A program made the translations under genes and the position numbers. Of a stretch of DNA of 21,218 bases, positions 1 to 9,726 are shown piece after piece (position 1 is the stretch's first letter; every line of letters begins with the position of its first letter). The notes beneath the pieces are model-generated. The model ran no database searches. It was not told the origin of the DNA and saw nothing but the letters and a program-made list of their open reading frames with translations. The stretch spans positions 1 to 21,218 of the forward strand of contig SZWC01025186.1 of assembly GCA_023375785.1 (NCBI GenBank), given 5' to 3'. The stretch comes from Penium margaritaceum (taxonomy: Eukaryota; Streptophyta; Zygnematophyceae; Desmidiales; Peniaceae).

Positions 1-835
1 CTAGTTGCGCCCTAGTTGCGCCCTAGTTGCGCCCTAGGTGCGCCCCAGTTGCGCCAAAGTTGCGCCCTAGTTGCGCCCTAGTTGCGCCCTAGTTGCGCCC
101 TAGTTGCGCCCTAGTTGCGCCCTAGTTGCGCCCTAGTTTCGCCCTAGTTGAGCCCTAGTTGCGCCCTACTTACGCCCTTGTTGCGCCCTACTTACACCCT
201 AGTTGTGCCCTAGGTACTTCCTAGGTGCGCCCTAGTTGCGCTCTAGTTGCGCCCTAGTTGCGTCCTAGTTGTGCCCTAGTTGTGCCCTCCTTGCGCCTTT
301 AGTTGCGCCCTAGTTACACCGTAGTTGCACCCTAGTTGCACCCTAGTTGCACCCTAGTTGCACCCTAGTTGCGCCTTAGTTGCGCCCTAGTTGCACCCTA
401 GTTGCGCCTTAGTGGCGCCCTAGTTGCGTCCTGGTCTCCTTAGTCGCACCCTAGTTGCACCCTAGTTGCACCCTAGTTGCGCCCTAGTTACGCCCTAGTT
501 GCGCTCTAGTTGCGCCCTAGATACGCCCTAGTTGCGCCCATTTTGCGCCCTAGTTGCGCCCTAGTTACGTCCTAGTTGCGCCCTAGTTGCGCCCTAGTTA
601 CGTCCTAGTTGCACCCTAGTTGCACCCTAGTTGCGCCCTAGTTGCGCCCTAGTTGCGCCCTAGTTGCATCCTAGTTGTGCCCTAGGTGCGCCCTTGTTGC
701 GCCCTAGTTGCATCCTAGTTGCGCCCTAATCGCGCCATAGTTGCGCCCTAGTTGCGCCCTAGTTGCACCCTAGTTGCGCCCTAGCTGCACCCTAGTTGCG
801 CCCTAGTTACGCCGTAGTTGCACCCTAGTTGTGCC
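1..835. repeat. 11-bp satellite array, diverged segment (left end)
   Basis: Tandem copies of CTAGTTGCGCC run head to tail from the first base, so the array continues beyond the window. Individual units carry one or two substitutions: TTGCACC, TTGTGCC, TTGCGTC and TTACGCC are the commonest variants, all readable as C-to-T or G-to-A changes. A composite module starts at 210 (CTAGGTACTTC, then CTAGGTGCGCC), has the marker CTCCTTGCGCC plus TTTAG at 287, and a TAGTCGCACC-type unit near 440. No gene is visible: CTAG recurs every 11 bp, which puts a TAG stop in all three frames of both strands. Confidence 0.97.
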
Positions 836-2111
836 CTAGGTGCGCCCTAGTTGCGCCCTAGTTCCGCCCTAGGTGCGCCCTAGTTGCGCCCTAGTTCCGC
901 CCTAGGTGCGCCCTAGTTGCGCCCTAGTTCCGCCCTAGGTGCGCCCTAGTTGCGCCCTAGTTCCGCCCTAGGTGCGCCCTAGTTGCGCCCTAGTTCCGCC
1001 CTAGGTGCGCCCTAGTTGCGCCCTAGTTCCGCCCTAGGTGCGCCCTAGTTGCGCCCTAGTTCCGCCCTAGGTGCGCCCTAGTTGCGCCCTAGTTCCGCCC
1101 TAGGTGCGCCCTAGTTGCGCCCTAGTTCCGCCCTAGGTGCGCCCTAGTTGCGCCCTAGTTCCGCCCTAGGTGCGCCCTAGTTGCGCCCTAGTTCCGCCCT
1201 AGGTGCGCCCTAGTTGCGCCCTAGTTCCGCCCTAGGTGCGCCCTAGTTGCGCCCTAGTTCCGCCCTAGGTGCGCCCTAGTTGCGCCCTAGTTCCGCCCTA
1301 GGTGCGCCCTAGTTGCGCCCTAGTTCCGCCCTAGGTGCGCCCTAGTTGCGCCCTAGTTCCGCCCTAGGTGCGCCCTAGTTGCGCCCTAGTTCCGCCCTAG
1401 GTGCGCCCTAGTTGCGCCCTAGTTCCGCCCTAGGTGCGCCCTAGTTGCGCCCTAGTTCCGCCCTAGGTGCGCCCTAGTTGCGCCCTAGTTCCGCCCTAGG
1501 TGCGCCCTAGTTGCGCCCTAGTTCCGCCCTAGGTGCGCCCTAGTTGCGCCCTAGTTCCGCCCTAGGTGCGCCCTAGTTGCGCCCTAGTTCCGCCCTAGGT
1601 GCGCCCTAGTTGCGCCCTAGTTCCGCCCTAGGTGCGCCCTAGTTGCGCCCTAGTTCCGCCCTAGGTGCGCCCTAGTTGCGCCCTAGTTCCGCCCTAGGTG
1701 CGCCCTAGTTGCGCCCTAGTTCCGCCCTAGGTGCGCCCTAGTTGCGCCCTAGTTCCGCCCTAGGTGCGCCCTAGTTGCGCCCTAGTTCCGCCCTAGGTGC
1801 GCCCTAGTTGCGCCCTAGTTCCGCCCTAGGTGCGCCCTAGTTGCGCCCTAGTTCCGCCCTAGGTGCGCCCTAGTTGCGCCCTAGTTCCGCCCTAGGTGCG
1901 CCCTAGTTGCGCCCTAGTTCCGCCCTAGGTGCGCCCTAGTTGCGCCCTAGTTCCGCCCTAGGTGCGCCCTAGTTGCGCCCTAGTTCCGCCCTAGGTGCGC
2001 CCTAGTTGCGCCCTAGTTCCGCCCTAGGTGCGCCCTAGTTGCGCCCTAGTTCCGCCCTAGGTGCGCCCTAGTTGCGCCCTAGTTCCGCCCTAGGTGCGCC
2101 CTAGTTGCGCC
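836..2111. repeat. Homogeneous 33-bp higher-order repeat, block 1 (38 copies)
   Basis: Three 11-bp variants alternate in strict order: CTAGGTGCGCC, CTAGTTGCGCC, CTAGTTCCGCC. Counting by position, 836 to 2089 is exactly 38 x 33 bp, and I see no mismatch between copies. Two further units close the block by 2111. Each 33-mer contains one CCTAGG palindrome, where CTAGG follows a C. All three forward frames contain TAG, so nothing is coded. The perfect identity contrasts sharply with the diverged array on both sides and indicates recent amplification or homogenisation. A collapsed or over-polished assembly is the alternative. Confidence 0.97.
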
Positions 2112-2585
2112 CTAGTTGCGCCCTAGTTGTGCCCTAGTTGCGCCCTAGTTGTGCCCTAGTTGTGCCCTAGTTGCGCACTCCTTGCGCCTTTAGTTGCACC
2201 CAAGTTGCACCCTAGTTACGTCCTAGTTGCACCCTAGTTGCACCCTAGTTGCGCCCTAGTTGCGCCTTAGTTGCGCCCTAGTTGCACCCTAGTTGCGCCT
2301 TAGTTGCGCCCTAGTTGCGTCCTGGTCACACCCTAGTCGCACCCTAGTTGGGCCCTAGGTGCACCCTAGTTGTACCCTAGTTGCGCCCTAGTTGCGCCCT
2401 AGTTGCGCCCTAGTTACGCCCTAGTTGTGTCCAAGTGGCTTCCTAGTTCCACCCTAGTTGCGCCCTTGTTGCGACCTAGTTGCGCCCTAGTTGCGTCCTA
2501 GTTTCATCCTAGTTGCACCCTAGTTGCGCCCTTGTTGCGCCCTAGTTGCGCCCTAGTTGCGCCCTAGTTGCGCCGTAGTTGCGCC
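2112..2585. repeat. 11-bp satellite array, diverged spacer between the two homogeneous blocks
   Basis: Diverged 11-mers with the same variant spectrum as the outer array. The module marker CTCCTTGCGCC plus TTTAG is present at about 2178 and CTAGTCGCACC units lie near 2335. The CTAGGTGCTTC start marker expected about 77 bp upstream is missing, and homogeneous block 1 ends there instead. No gene or other feature is visible. Confidence 0.95.
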
Positions 2586-4895
2586 CTAGTTGCGCCCTAG
2601 TTGCGGCCCAGTTGCGCCCTAGTTGCGCCCTAGTTGCGGCCCAGTTGCGCCCTAGTTGCGCCCTAGTTGCGGCCCAGTTGCGCCCTAGTTGCGCCCTAGT
2701 TGCGGCCCAGTTGCGCCCTAGTTGCGCCCTAGTTGCGGCCCAGTTGCGCCCTAGTTGCGCCCTAGTTGCGGCCCAGTTGCGCCCTAGTTGCGCCCTAGTT
2801 GCGGCCCAGTTGCGCCCTAGTTGCGCCCTAGTTGCGGCCCAGTTGCGCCCTAGTTGCGCCCTAGTTGCGGCCCAGTTGCGCCCTAGTTGCGCCCTAGTTG
2901 CGGCCCAGTTGCGCCCTAGTTGCGCCCTAGTTGCGGCCCAGTTGCGCCCTAGTTGCGCCCTAGTTGCGGCCCAGTTGCGCCCTAGTTGCGCCCTAGTTGC
3001 GGCCCAGTTGCGCCCTAGTTGCGCCCTAGTTGCGGCCCAGTTGCGCCCTAGTTGCGCCCTAGTTGCGGCCCAGTTGCGCCCTAGTTGCGCCCTAGTTGCG
3101 GCCCAGTTGCGCCCTAGTTGCGCCCTAGTTGCGGCCCAGTTGCGCCCTAGTTGCGCCCTAGTTGCGGCCCAGTTGCGCCCTAGTTGCGCCCTAGTTGCGG
3201 CCCAGTTGCGCCCTAGTTGCGCCCTAGTTGCGGCCCAGTTGCGCCCTAGTTGCGCCCTAGTTGCGGCCCAGTTGCGCCCTAGTTGCGCCCTAGTTGCGGC
3301 CCAGTTGCGCCCTAGTTGCGCCCTAGTTGCGGCCCAGTTGCGCCCTAGTTGCGCCCTAGTTGCGGCCCAGTTGCGCCCTAGTTGCGCCCTAGTTGCGGCC
3401 CAGTTGCGCCCTAGTTGCGCCCTAGTTGCGGCCCAGTTGCGCCCTAGTTGCGCCCTAGTTGCGGCCCAGTTGCGCCCTAGTTGCGCCCTAGTTGCGGCCC
3501 AGTTGCGCCCTAGTTGCGCCCTAGTTGCGGCCCAGTTGCGCCCTAGTTGCGCCCTAGTTGCGGCCCAGTTGCGCCCTAGTTGCGCCCTAGTTGCGGCCCA
3601 GTTGCGCCCTAGTTGCGCCCTAGTTGCGGCCCAGTTGCGCCCTAGTTGCGCCCTAGTTGCGGCCCAGTTGCGCCCTAGTTGCGCCCTAGTTGCGGCCCAG
3701 TTGCGCCCTAGTTGCGCCCTAGTTGCGGCCCAGTTGCGCCCTAGTTGCGCCCTAGTTGCGGCCCAGTTGCGCCCTAGTTGCGCCCTAGTTGCGGCCCAGT
3801 TGCGCCCTAGTTGCGCCCTAGTTGCGGCCCAGTTGCGCCCTAGTTGCGCCCTAGTTGCGGCCCAGTTGCGCCCTAGTTGCGCCCTAGTTGCGGCCCAGTT
3901 GCGCCCTAGTTGCGCCCTAGTTGCGGCCCAGTTGCGCCCTAGTTGCGCCCTAGTTGCGGCCCAGTTGCGCCCTAGTTGCGCCCTAGTTGCGGCCCAGTTG
4001 CGCCCTAGTTGCGCCCTAGTTGCGGCCCAGTTGCGCCCTAGTTGCGCCCTAGTTGCGGCCCAGTTGCGCCCTAGTTGCGCCCTAGTTGCGGCCCAGTTGC
4101 GCCCTAGTTGCGCCCTAGTTGCGGCCCAGTTGCGCCCTAGTTGCGCCCTAGTTGCGGCCCAGTTGCGCCCTAGTTGCGCCCTAGTTGCGGCCCAGTTGCG
4201 CCCTAGTTGCGCCCTAGTTGCGGCCCAGTTGCGCCCTAGTTGCGCCCTAGTTGCGGCCCAGTTGCGCCCTAGTTGCGCCCTAGTTGCGGCCCAGTTGCGC
4301 CCTAGTTGCGCCCTAGTTGCGGCCCAGTTGCGCCCTAGTTGCGCCCTAGTTGCGGCCCAGTTGCGCCCTAGTTGCGCCCTAGTTGCGGCCCAGTTGCGCC
4401 CTAGTTGCGCCCTAGTTGCGGCCCAGTTGCGCCCTAGTTGCGCCCTAGTTGCGGCCCAGTTGCGCCCTAGTTGCGCCCTAGTTGCGGCCCAGTTGCGCCC
4501 TAGTTGCGCCCTAGTTGCGGCCCAGTTGCGCCCTAGTTGCGCCCTAGTTGCGGCCCAGTTGCGCCCTAGTTGCGCCCTAGTTGCGGCCCAGTTGCGCCCT
4601 AGTTGCGCCCTAGTTGCGGCCCAGTTGCGCCCTAGTTGCGCCCTAGTTGCGGCCCAGTTGCGCCCTAGTTGCGCCCTAGTTGCGGCCCAGTTGCGCCCTA
4701 GTTGCGCCCTAGTTGCGGCCCAGTTGCGCCCTAGTTGCGCCCTAGTTGCGGCCCAGTTGCGCCCTAGTTGCGCCCTAGTTGCGGCCCAGTTGCGCCCTAG
4801 TTGCGCCCTAGTTGCGGCCCAGTTGCGCCCTAGTTGCGCCCTAGTTGCGGCCCAGTTGCGCCCTAGTTGCGCCCTAGTTGCGGCCCAGTTGCGCC
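2586..4895. repeat. Homogeneous 33-bp higher-order repeat, block 2 (70 copies)
   Basis: The unit order is CTAGTTGCGCC, CTAGTTGCGGC, CCAGTTGCGCC. Positions 2586 to 4895 are exactly 70 x 33 bp, and I see no mismatch between copies. Because 11 is not divisible by 3, each of the three units places its TAG in a different frame. The third unit has CCAG in place of CTAG, so one forward frame loses its stop and stays open from about 2579 to 4921. It would encode an 11-residue peptide (RPSCALVAAQL) repeated about 70 times. The frame starts at a TTG inside the repeat and ends where normal units resume, so I treat it as a repeat by-product and not a protein gene. Confidence 0.97.
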
Positions 4896-6679
4896 CTAGT
4901 TGCGCCCTAGTTGCGTCCTAGGTGCGCCCTAGTTGCGTCCTAGTTGCACCCTAGTTGCGCCCTAATCCCGCCATAGTTACGCCCTAGTTGCGCCCTTGTT
5001 GCATCCTAGTTGCACCCTAGTTGCACCCTAGTTGCGCCGTAGTTGCGCCCTAGGTGCGCCATAGTTGCGCCCTAGTTGTGCCTTAGTTGCGTCCTAGTTG
5101 CACCCTAGTTGCACCTTAGTTGCGCCCTAGTTGCGTCCTAGTCGCACTCTAGTCACGCCCTACTTGCGCCCTAGTTGCGCCCTAGTTGCGCACTAGTTGC
5201 ACCGTAGTTGCGCCCTAGTTACGCCCTAGTTGAGCCCTAGTTGCGCCCTAGTTGCGCCGTAGTTGTGCCCTAGTTGCGCCGTAGTTGCGCCCTAGTTGCG
5301 CCCTAGTTGCGCCCTAGGTGCTTCCTAGGTGCGCCCTAGTTGCGCCCTTGTTGCGCCTTAGTTGCACCCACGTTGTGCCCTAATTGCGCCCTCCTTGCGC
5401 CTTTTAGTTGTGCCCTAGTTTCACCCTTGTTACGCCCTAGTTGTACTCCAGTTGCGCCCTCGTTGCGCCTTAGTTGCGCCCTAGTTGCGCCCTAGTTGTG
5501 CCTTAGTTGCGCCCTAGTTGCGTCCTAGTCGCACCCTAATCGCACCCTACTTGCACCCTAGCTGTACCCTAGTTGCGCCCTAGTTGCGCCCTAGTTGCGC
5601 CCTAGTTGCACCCTAGTTACGCCCTAGTTGTGCCCAAGTTACGCCCTAGTTGTGCCCTAGTTGCACCCTAGTTGCGCCCTTGTTGCACCCTAGTTGCGCC
5701 CTAGTTAAACCCTAGTTGCGCCCTAGTTGCGCCCTAGTTACGCCCTAGTTGCGCCCTGGTTGCGTGCTAGTTGCGCCCTAGTTGCGCCCTAGTTGCGCCC
5801 TAGTTGCGCCCTAGTTGCGCCCTAGTTGCACCCTAGTTGCGGCCTACTTGCGCCCTAGTTGTGCCCTAGTTGCATCCTAGTCGCGCCCTAGTTGCGCCCT
5901 AGTTGCGCCCTAGTTGCGTCGTAGTTGTGACCTAGTTGCACCCTAGTTGCGCCCTAGTTGCGCTCTAGTTGTGCCCTAGTTGCGCCCTAGTTGCGCCCCA
6001 GTTGAGCCCTAGTTGTGCCCTACTTGCGCCCTAGTTGCGCCCTTGTTGCGCCCTAGTTGCGCCCTAGGTGCTTCCTAGGTGCGCCCTAGTTGCACCCTAG
6101 TTGCACCCTAGTTGCGCCCTAGTTTTTACCTTGTTGCGTCCTAGGTGCGCCCTGGTTGCACCCTAGTTGCGCCCTAGTTGTGCCCTAGTTGCGCCCTAGT
6201 TGCGCCCTAGTTGCGCCCTAGGTACGCCCCAGTTGCGCCCTAGTTGCGCCCTAGTTTTGCCCTAGTTGCGCCCTAGTTGCACCCTAGTTGCGCCCTAGTT
6301 GCGCCCTAGTTCAGCCCTAGTTGCGCCCTACTTACGCCCTAGTTGCGCCCTAGTTGCACCCTAGTTGCGTCCTAGGTGCTTCCTAGGTGCGCCCTAGTTG
6401 CGCCCTAGTTGTGCCCTAGTTGCGCCCTAGTTTGGCCCTAGTTGTGCCCTCCTTGCGCCTTTAGTTGCGTCTAGTTGCACCGTAGTTACACCCTAGTTGC
6501 ACCCTAGTTGTGCCCTAGTTGCACCCTAGTTGCGCCATAGTTGAGCCCTAGTTGCGCCCTAGTTGCACATTAGTTGCGCCCTAGTTGTGCCCTAGTTGCG
6601 CCCTAGTTGCGCCCTAGGTGCTTCCTAGGTGCGCCCTAGTTGCGCCCTAGTTGCGCCCTAGTTGCGCCCTAGTTGTGCC

Positions 6680-7035
6680 CTAGCTGCGCCCTCCTTGCGC
6701 CTTTAGTTGCACCCTAGTTGCACCCTAGTTACGCCCTAGTTGCACCCTAGTTGCGCCCTAGTTGCACCCTAGTTGCGCCTTAGTTGTGCCCTAGTTGCGC
6801 CCTAGTTGCGTCGTAGTTGTGACCTAGTTGCGCCCTAGTTGCGTCGTAGTTGTGACCTAGTTGCGCCCTAGTTGCGTCGTAGTTGTGACCTAGTTGCGCC
6901 CTAGTTGCGCCCTAGCTGCGCCCTCCTTGCGCCTTTAGTTGCACCCTAGTTGCACCCTAGTTACGCCCTAGTTGCACCCTAGTTGCGCCCTAGTTGCACC
7001 CTAGTTGCGCCTTAGTTGTGCCCTAGTTGCGCCCT
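6680..7035. repeat. 232-bp segmental tandem duplication in the array
   Basis: The variant string around the CTCCTTGCGCC marker at 6691 recurs around the marker at 6923. The order downstream is the same: two TTGCACC units, a TTACGCC unit, then alternating TTGCACC and TTGCGCC, then TTGCGCC with CTTAG, then TTGTGCC. The offset is 232 bp, which is 21 x 11 + 1; the extra base is the T of the 12-bp unit in the segment. The 33-bp triplication lies between the two copies. Confidence 0.8.
6791..6895. repeat. Small 33-bp triplication inside the diverged array
   Basis: The three-unit cassette CTAGTTGCGCC, CTAGTTGCGTC, GTAGTTGTGAC occurs three times in a row without change. The distinctive GTAGTTGTGAC unit makes the copies unmistakable. 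A similar pair of units occurs once near 5915. This is a short version of the same three-unit amplification seen in the two large homogeneous blocks. Confidence 0.88.
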
Positions 7036-8729
7036 AGTTGCGCCTTAGTTGCGCCCTAGTTGCGTCCTAGTCCCCTTACTCGCACCCTAGTTGTGCTCTA
7101 GTTGCGTCCTAGTTGCTCTCTAGTTACGCCCTAGTTGCGCCCAAGTTGCGCCCTAGTTGCGCCCTAGTTGCACCCTAGTTGCGCCCTAGTTGCGCCCTAG
7201 TTGCGTCCTAGTTACACCCTAGTTACACCCTAGTTGCGCCCAAGTTTCGCCCTAGTTACGCACTAGTTGCGCCCTAGTTGTGCCCTAGTTGCACCCTAGT
7301 TGCGCCCTAGGTGCACCCTAGTTGCGCCCTAGTTGCACCCTAGTTGTACCCTAGTTTCGCCCTAGTTGCGCCCTAGTTGCCACCTAGTTGCGCTCTAGGT
7401 GCTCCCTAGTTGCGCCATAGTTGCGCCCTAGTTGCGCCCTAGTTACGCCCTAGTTGCGTCCTAGTTACGCCCAAGTTGCGCCCTAGATGCGCCCTAGTTG
7501 CGCCCTAGTTGAGCCCTAGTTGCGCCCTAGTTGCGCCCTAGTTGTGCCCTAGTTGTGCAGTAGTTGCGCCCTAGTTGCGCTCTATTTGCACTCTAGGTGC
7601 TTCCTAGGTGCGCCCTAGTTGCGCCCTAGTTACGCCCTAGTTGCGCCTTAGTTGTGCCCTGGTTGCACCCTCCTTGCGCCTTTAGTTGCGCCCTAGTTAC
7701 ACCCTAGTTTCGCCCAAGTTGCACCCTAGTTGCACCCTAGTTGCACCCTAGTTGCGCCTTAGTTGCGCCCTAGTTGCTTCCTAGTCGCACCCTAGTCGCA
7801 CCCTAGTTGTGCCCTAGTTGCGCCCTAGTTGCGCCCTAGTTGCGCCCTAGGTGGGCCCTAGTTGCGCCCTAGTTGCGCCCTAGTTGCGCCCTAGTTGCGC
7901 CCTAGTTGCGCCCTATTTGCGCCCTAGTGGCACCCTAGTTGCGCCCTAGTTACACCCTAGTTGCGCCCTAGTTGCACCCTAGTTGCTGGCTACTTGCGCC
8001 CTAGTTGTGCCATAGTTGCGCCCTAGTTATACCCTAGTTGCGCCCTAGTTGCGCCCCAGTTCCGCCCTTCTTGCGCCCTAGTTGCGCCCTCATTGCGCCG
8101 TAGTTGCGCCCTTGTTGCGCCCTAGTTGCGCCCTAGTTGCGCCCTAGTTGAGCCCTAGTTGCACCCTACTTGTGCCCTAATTGCGCCCTAGTTGCGCCCT
8201 AGTTGCGCCCTAGGTGCTTCCTAGGTTTGCCCTAGTTGCACCCTAGTTGCACCCTAGTTGCGCCCTAGTTTTGACCTAGTTGCACCCTAGGTGCGCCCTA
8301 GTTGCGCCCTAGTTGCGCCCTAGTTGCGCCATAGTTGCGCCCTAGTTGCGTCCTAGTTGCGCCCTAGTTACACCCTAGTTGCGCCCTAGTTGCACCCTAG
8401 GAGGGCCCTAGTTGAGCCCTAGGTGGGCCCTAGTTGTGCCCTTGTTGCGCCCTTGTTGCGCCCTAGTTGCGCCCTAGTTGCGCCGTAGTTGCACCCTAGT
8501 TGCACCCTAGTTTTGCCCTAGTTGCGCCCTAGTTGCAGCCTAGTTACGCCCTAGTTGCGTCCTAGTTGCGCCCTAGTTGCGCCCCAGGTGCGCCCCAGTT
8601 GCGCCCTAGTTGCGCCCTAGTTTTGCCCTAGTTGCGCCCTAGTTGCACTTTAGTTGCGCCCTAGTTGCGCCCTAGTTGAGCCCTAGTTGCACCCTACCTG
8701 CGCCCTAGTTGCGCCCTAGTTGCGCCCTA

Positions 8730-8734
8730 GTTGT
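8730..8734. repeat. Target-site duplication, left copy (GTTGT)
   Basis: These five bases precede the TG of the 5' LTR and pair with GTTGC at 15153-15157 after the CA of the 3' LTR (4 of 5 match). Removing the element and one copy gives the unit CTAGTTGTGAC, exactly 11 bp and in phase with its neighbours. That supports a 5-bp duplication with one later substitution. Confidence 0.8.
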
Positions 8735-8892
8735 TGTTGAAGATTTGCCCCTCTGCATGCCCAAGTGCGGTGCCGGGAGGCGACGACGAGCCGCCAGAGA
8801 GAGGAAATTCCTCGTCGACGGATCTGGCAACTCGCGGATTGCTTGGACCCTAAAATTCAGGACTGCCCCTGGAAGTTGATGAGTTGCTGAAT

Positions 8893-8914
8893 CCGGTGGA
8901 AGTTGTTTCACCGG
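8893..8914. repeat. Inverted repeat CCGGTG...CACCGG in the 5' LTR
   Basis: Six-base arms flank a 10-base loop. The 3' LTR has the same element with one arm base changed (CACCAG at about 14336-14341), so the palindrome is not strictly maintained. Any protein-binding or RNA-hairpin role is inference. Confidence 0.5.
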
Positions 8915-9090
8915 AATCAGACTAGTATCGAGGGAGATATGGGCTTCCAAAGTTGGGGTGTGCGCGGCGGTTCTGGGAGCTGGCCGCGGTTCGACTTCTG
9001 GTGAATAATCGACCGGAACGAGTAACAAAATGAAATCTGGGGATTTTGCTCCGGAAGGTCTGCCGAGGTGTCCGGTGGATGATCCGCCGG

Positions 9091-9207
9091 ATTTCAGGAG
9101 TCCAGTTTGTTACTGAGGGACTTCGCCAAAATCCTGGCTCGGAGTCTGAATTTCAGAAGTACAGTTTGTTACTCGGGGACTTGGTCAAAATTCCGACTGG
9201 AGGTCCG
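9091..9207. repeat. Degenerate 59-bp tandem repeat inside the 5' LTR
   Basis: ATTTCAGGAGTCCAGTTTG at 9091 recurs as ATTTCAGAAGTACAGTTTG at 9150, an offset of 59 bp. Both copies continue with TTACT, GGGACTT, CAAAAT and GGAG/GTC. The same pair is in the 3' LTR at about 14518 and 14577. Tandem repeats in the U3 region of plant retrotransposons often serve as transcriptional enhancers. Assigning that role here is inference. Confidence 0.7.
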
Positions 9208-9598
9208 CGAACAGGTTTCGACCCACATCAATCCCCATCACCAAACTCGATGATTAACTCATCGAAACAGACCCCAAAGGTGCGAGGGGTGCCGCCACTA
9301 CGCGTAGGGACATCTGCGCCTCTGGAGTGGCGTTTGATGGGTCCTTGATGTGTGAGGGCGCCTTGGCGGGCGACGTGGTACGCGCCGCCGACTGGGCGGC
9401 TGATTTGGGGTGCTGCACTTCGGATGACGTAGCGGAAGCTATGGTGATCCGAATCATGCACGGTTTGGTGCGTTGGAGAGCTCATGACCAGCCCTACAAA
9501 TGTTCATATCATGTCGATGTTCAAAAACTAATGCAAAATCGCGTTCTTTCCTTCGCAAAAGTGACTGTCTCGCATTTATCTTCAACTGCCAAAAACAT

Positions 9599-9626
9599 AG
9601 CGTGAGGCGACCAGAAAGCTCACGCT
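9599..9626 (+). promoter_or_regulatory. Conserved LTR stem-loop, 5' copy
   Basis: AGCGTGAG (9599-9606) and CTCACGCT (9619-9626) are exact reverse complements around a 12-base loop. The stem is identical in the 3' LTR at 15027-15054, where only one loop base differs. It lies about 100 bp from the LTR end, in the probable R/U5 part, so it would be in the transcript. Possible roles are RNA folding, 3'-end formation or packaging. The function is unknown. Confidence 0.6.
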
Positions 9627-9726
9627 TGGACTCAGAACAACCCGCACAAAACTAAGCCATGAACATACAGTAGACCCGTCGGGCCACGTTGGAACTGCCT
9701 CCACCCGGGAGCCAGTTTCTGACAAA

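Larger units (their letters stand above)
4896..8734. repeat. 11-bp satellite array, diverged segment up to the retrotransposon
   Basis: About 3.8 kb of diverged CTAGTTGCGCC units in near-perfect 11-bp register, with occasional 1-bp insertions (notably the extra T in CCTTTAG). Composite-module start markers (CTAGGTGCTTC then CTAGGTGCGCC) occur at about 5314, 6064, 6372, 6614 and 7593, with a partial one at 8210. Marker CTCCTTGCGCC follows 77 bp after the start at 6372 and 6614. Local tandem duplications lie at 6791-6895 (33 bp x 3) and about 6680-7035 (232 bp). No coding region or RNA gene is visible. Confidence 0.96.
8735..9724 (+). repeat. 5' long terminal repeat
   Basis: It begins TGTTGAAGATTTG and ends TTTCTGACA, so it has the standard TG...CA termini. 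It aligns end to end with 14162-15152 with about 70 mismatches and one 1-bp indel (hand count). It should carry the element promoter and polyadenylation signals, but I cannot place a convincing TATA box. CTACAAATG near 9494 is only a weak candidate. Internal structure includes a degenerate 59-bp tandem repeat (9091-9207), a CCGGTG...CACCGG inverted repeat (8893-8914) and an 8-bp perfect stem (9599-9626). Short open frames on both strands are shared with the other LTR and look fortuitous. Confidence 0.96.

Noticed and set aside
2579..4921. A 780-codon open frame read as a repeat protein
   Set aside because: It coincides with the 70-copy 33-bp block, has a TTG start inside the repeat, no upstream signals and no non-repeat domain. 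The frame is open only because one unit in three has CCAG in place of CTAG.
1..8734. CRISPR array
   Set aside because: The repeats are contiguous 11-mers without unique spacers and there are no cas genes.
1..8734. Telomere, because CCCTAG resembles the plant CCCTAAA repeat
   Set aside because: The unit is 11 bp with a fixed TTGCG core, does not match a known telomere repeat, runs through both ends of the window and contains an old retrotransposon. A subtelomeric position remains possible.
8705..9028. Minus-strand frame of 107 codons, and its longer counterpart at 13850-14455
   Set aside because: Both derive from the same LTR sequence on the antisense strand, and the second also overlaps pol. 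No protein family is recognisable.
9494..9502. TATA box in the LTR (CTACAAATG)
   Set aside because: It departs from TATAAA at key positions, and no transcript start is known, so it is not listed as a promoter.
9046..9605. Small plus-strand frames inside the 5' LTR (and 14380-15033 in the 3' LTR)
   Set aside because: They lie wholly in the LTRs, are not conserved in frame between the two copies (for example the 1-bp indel near 14759) and show no domain.
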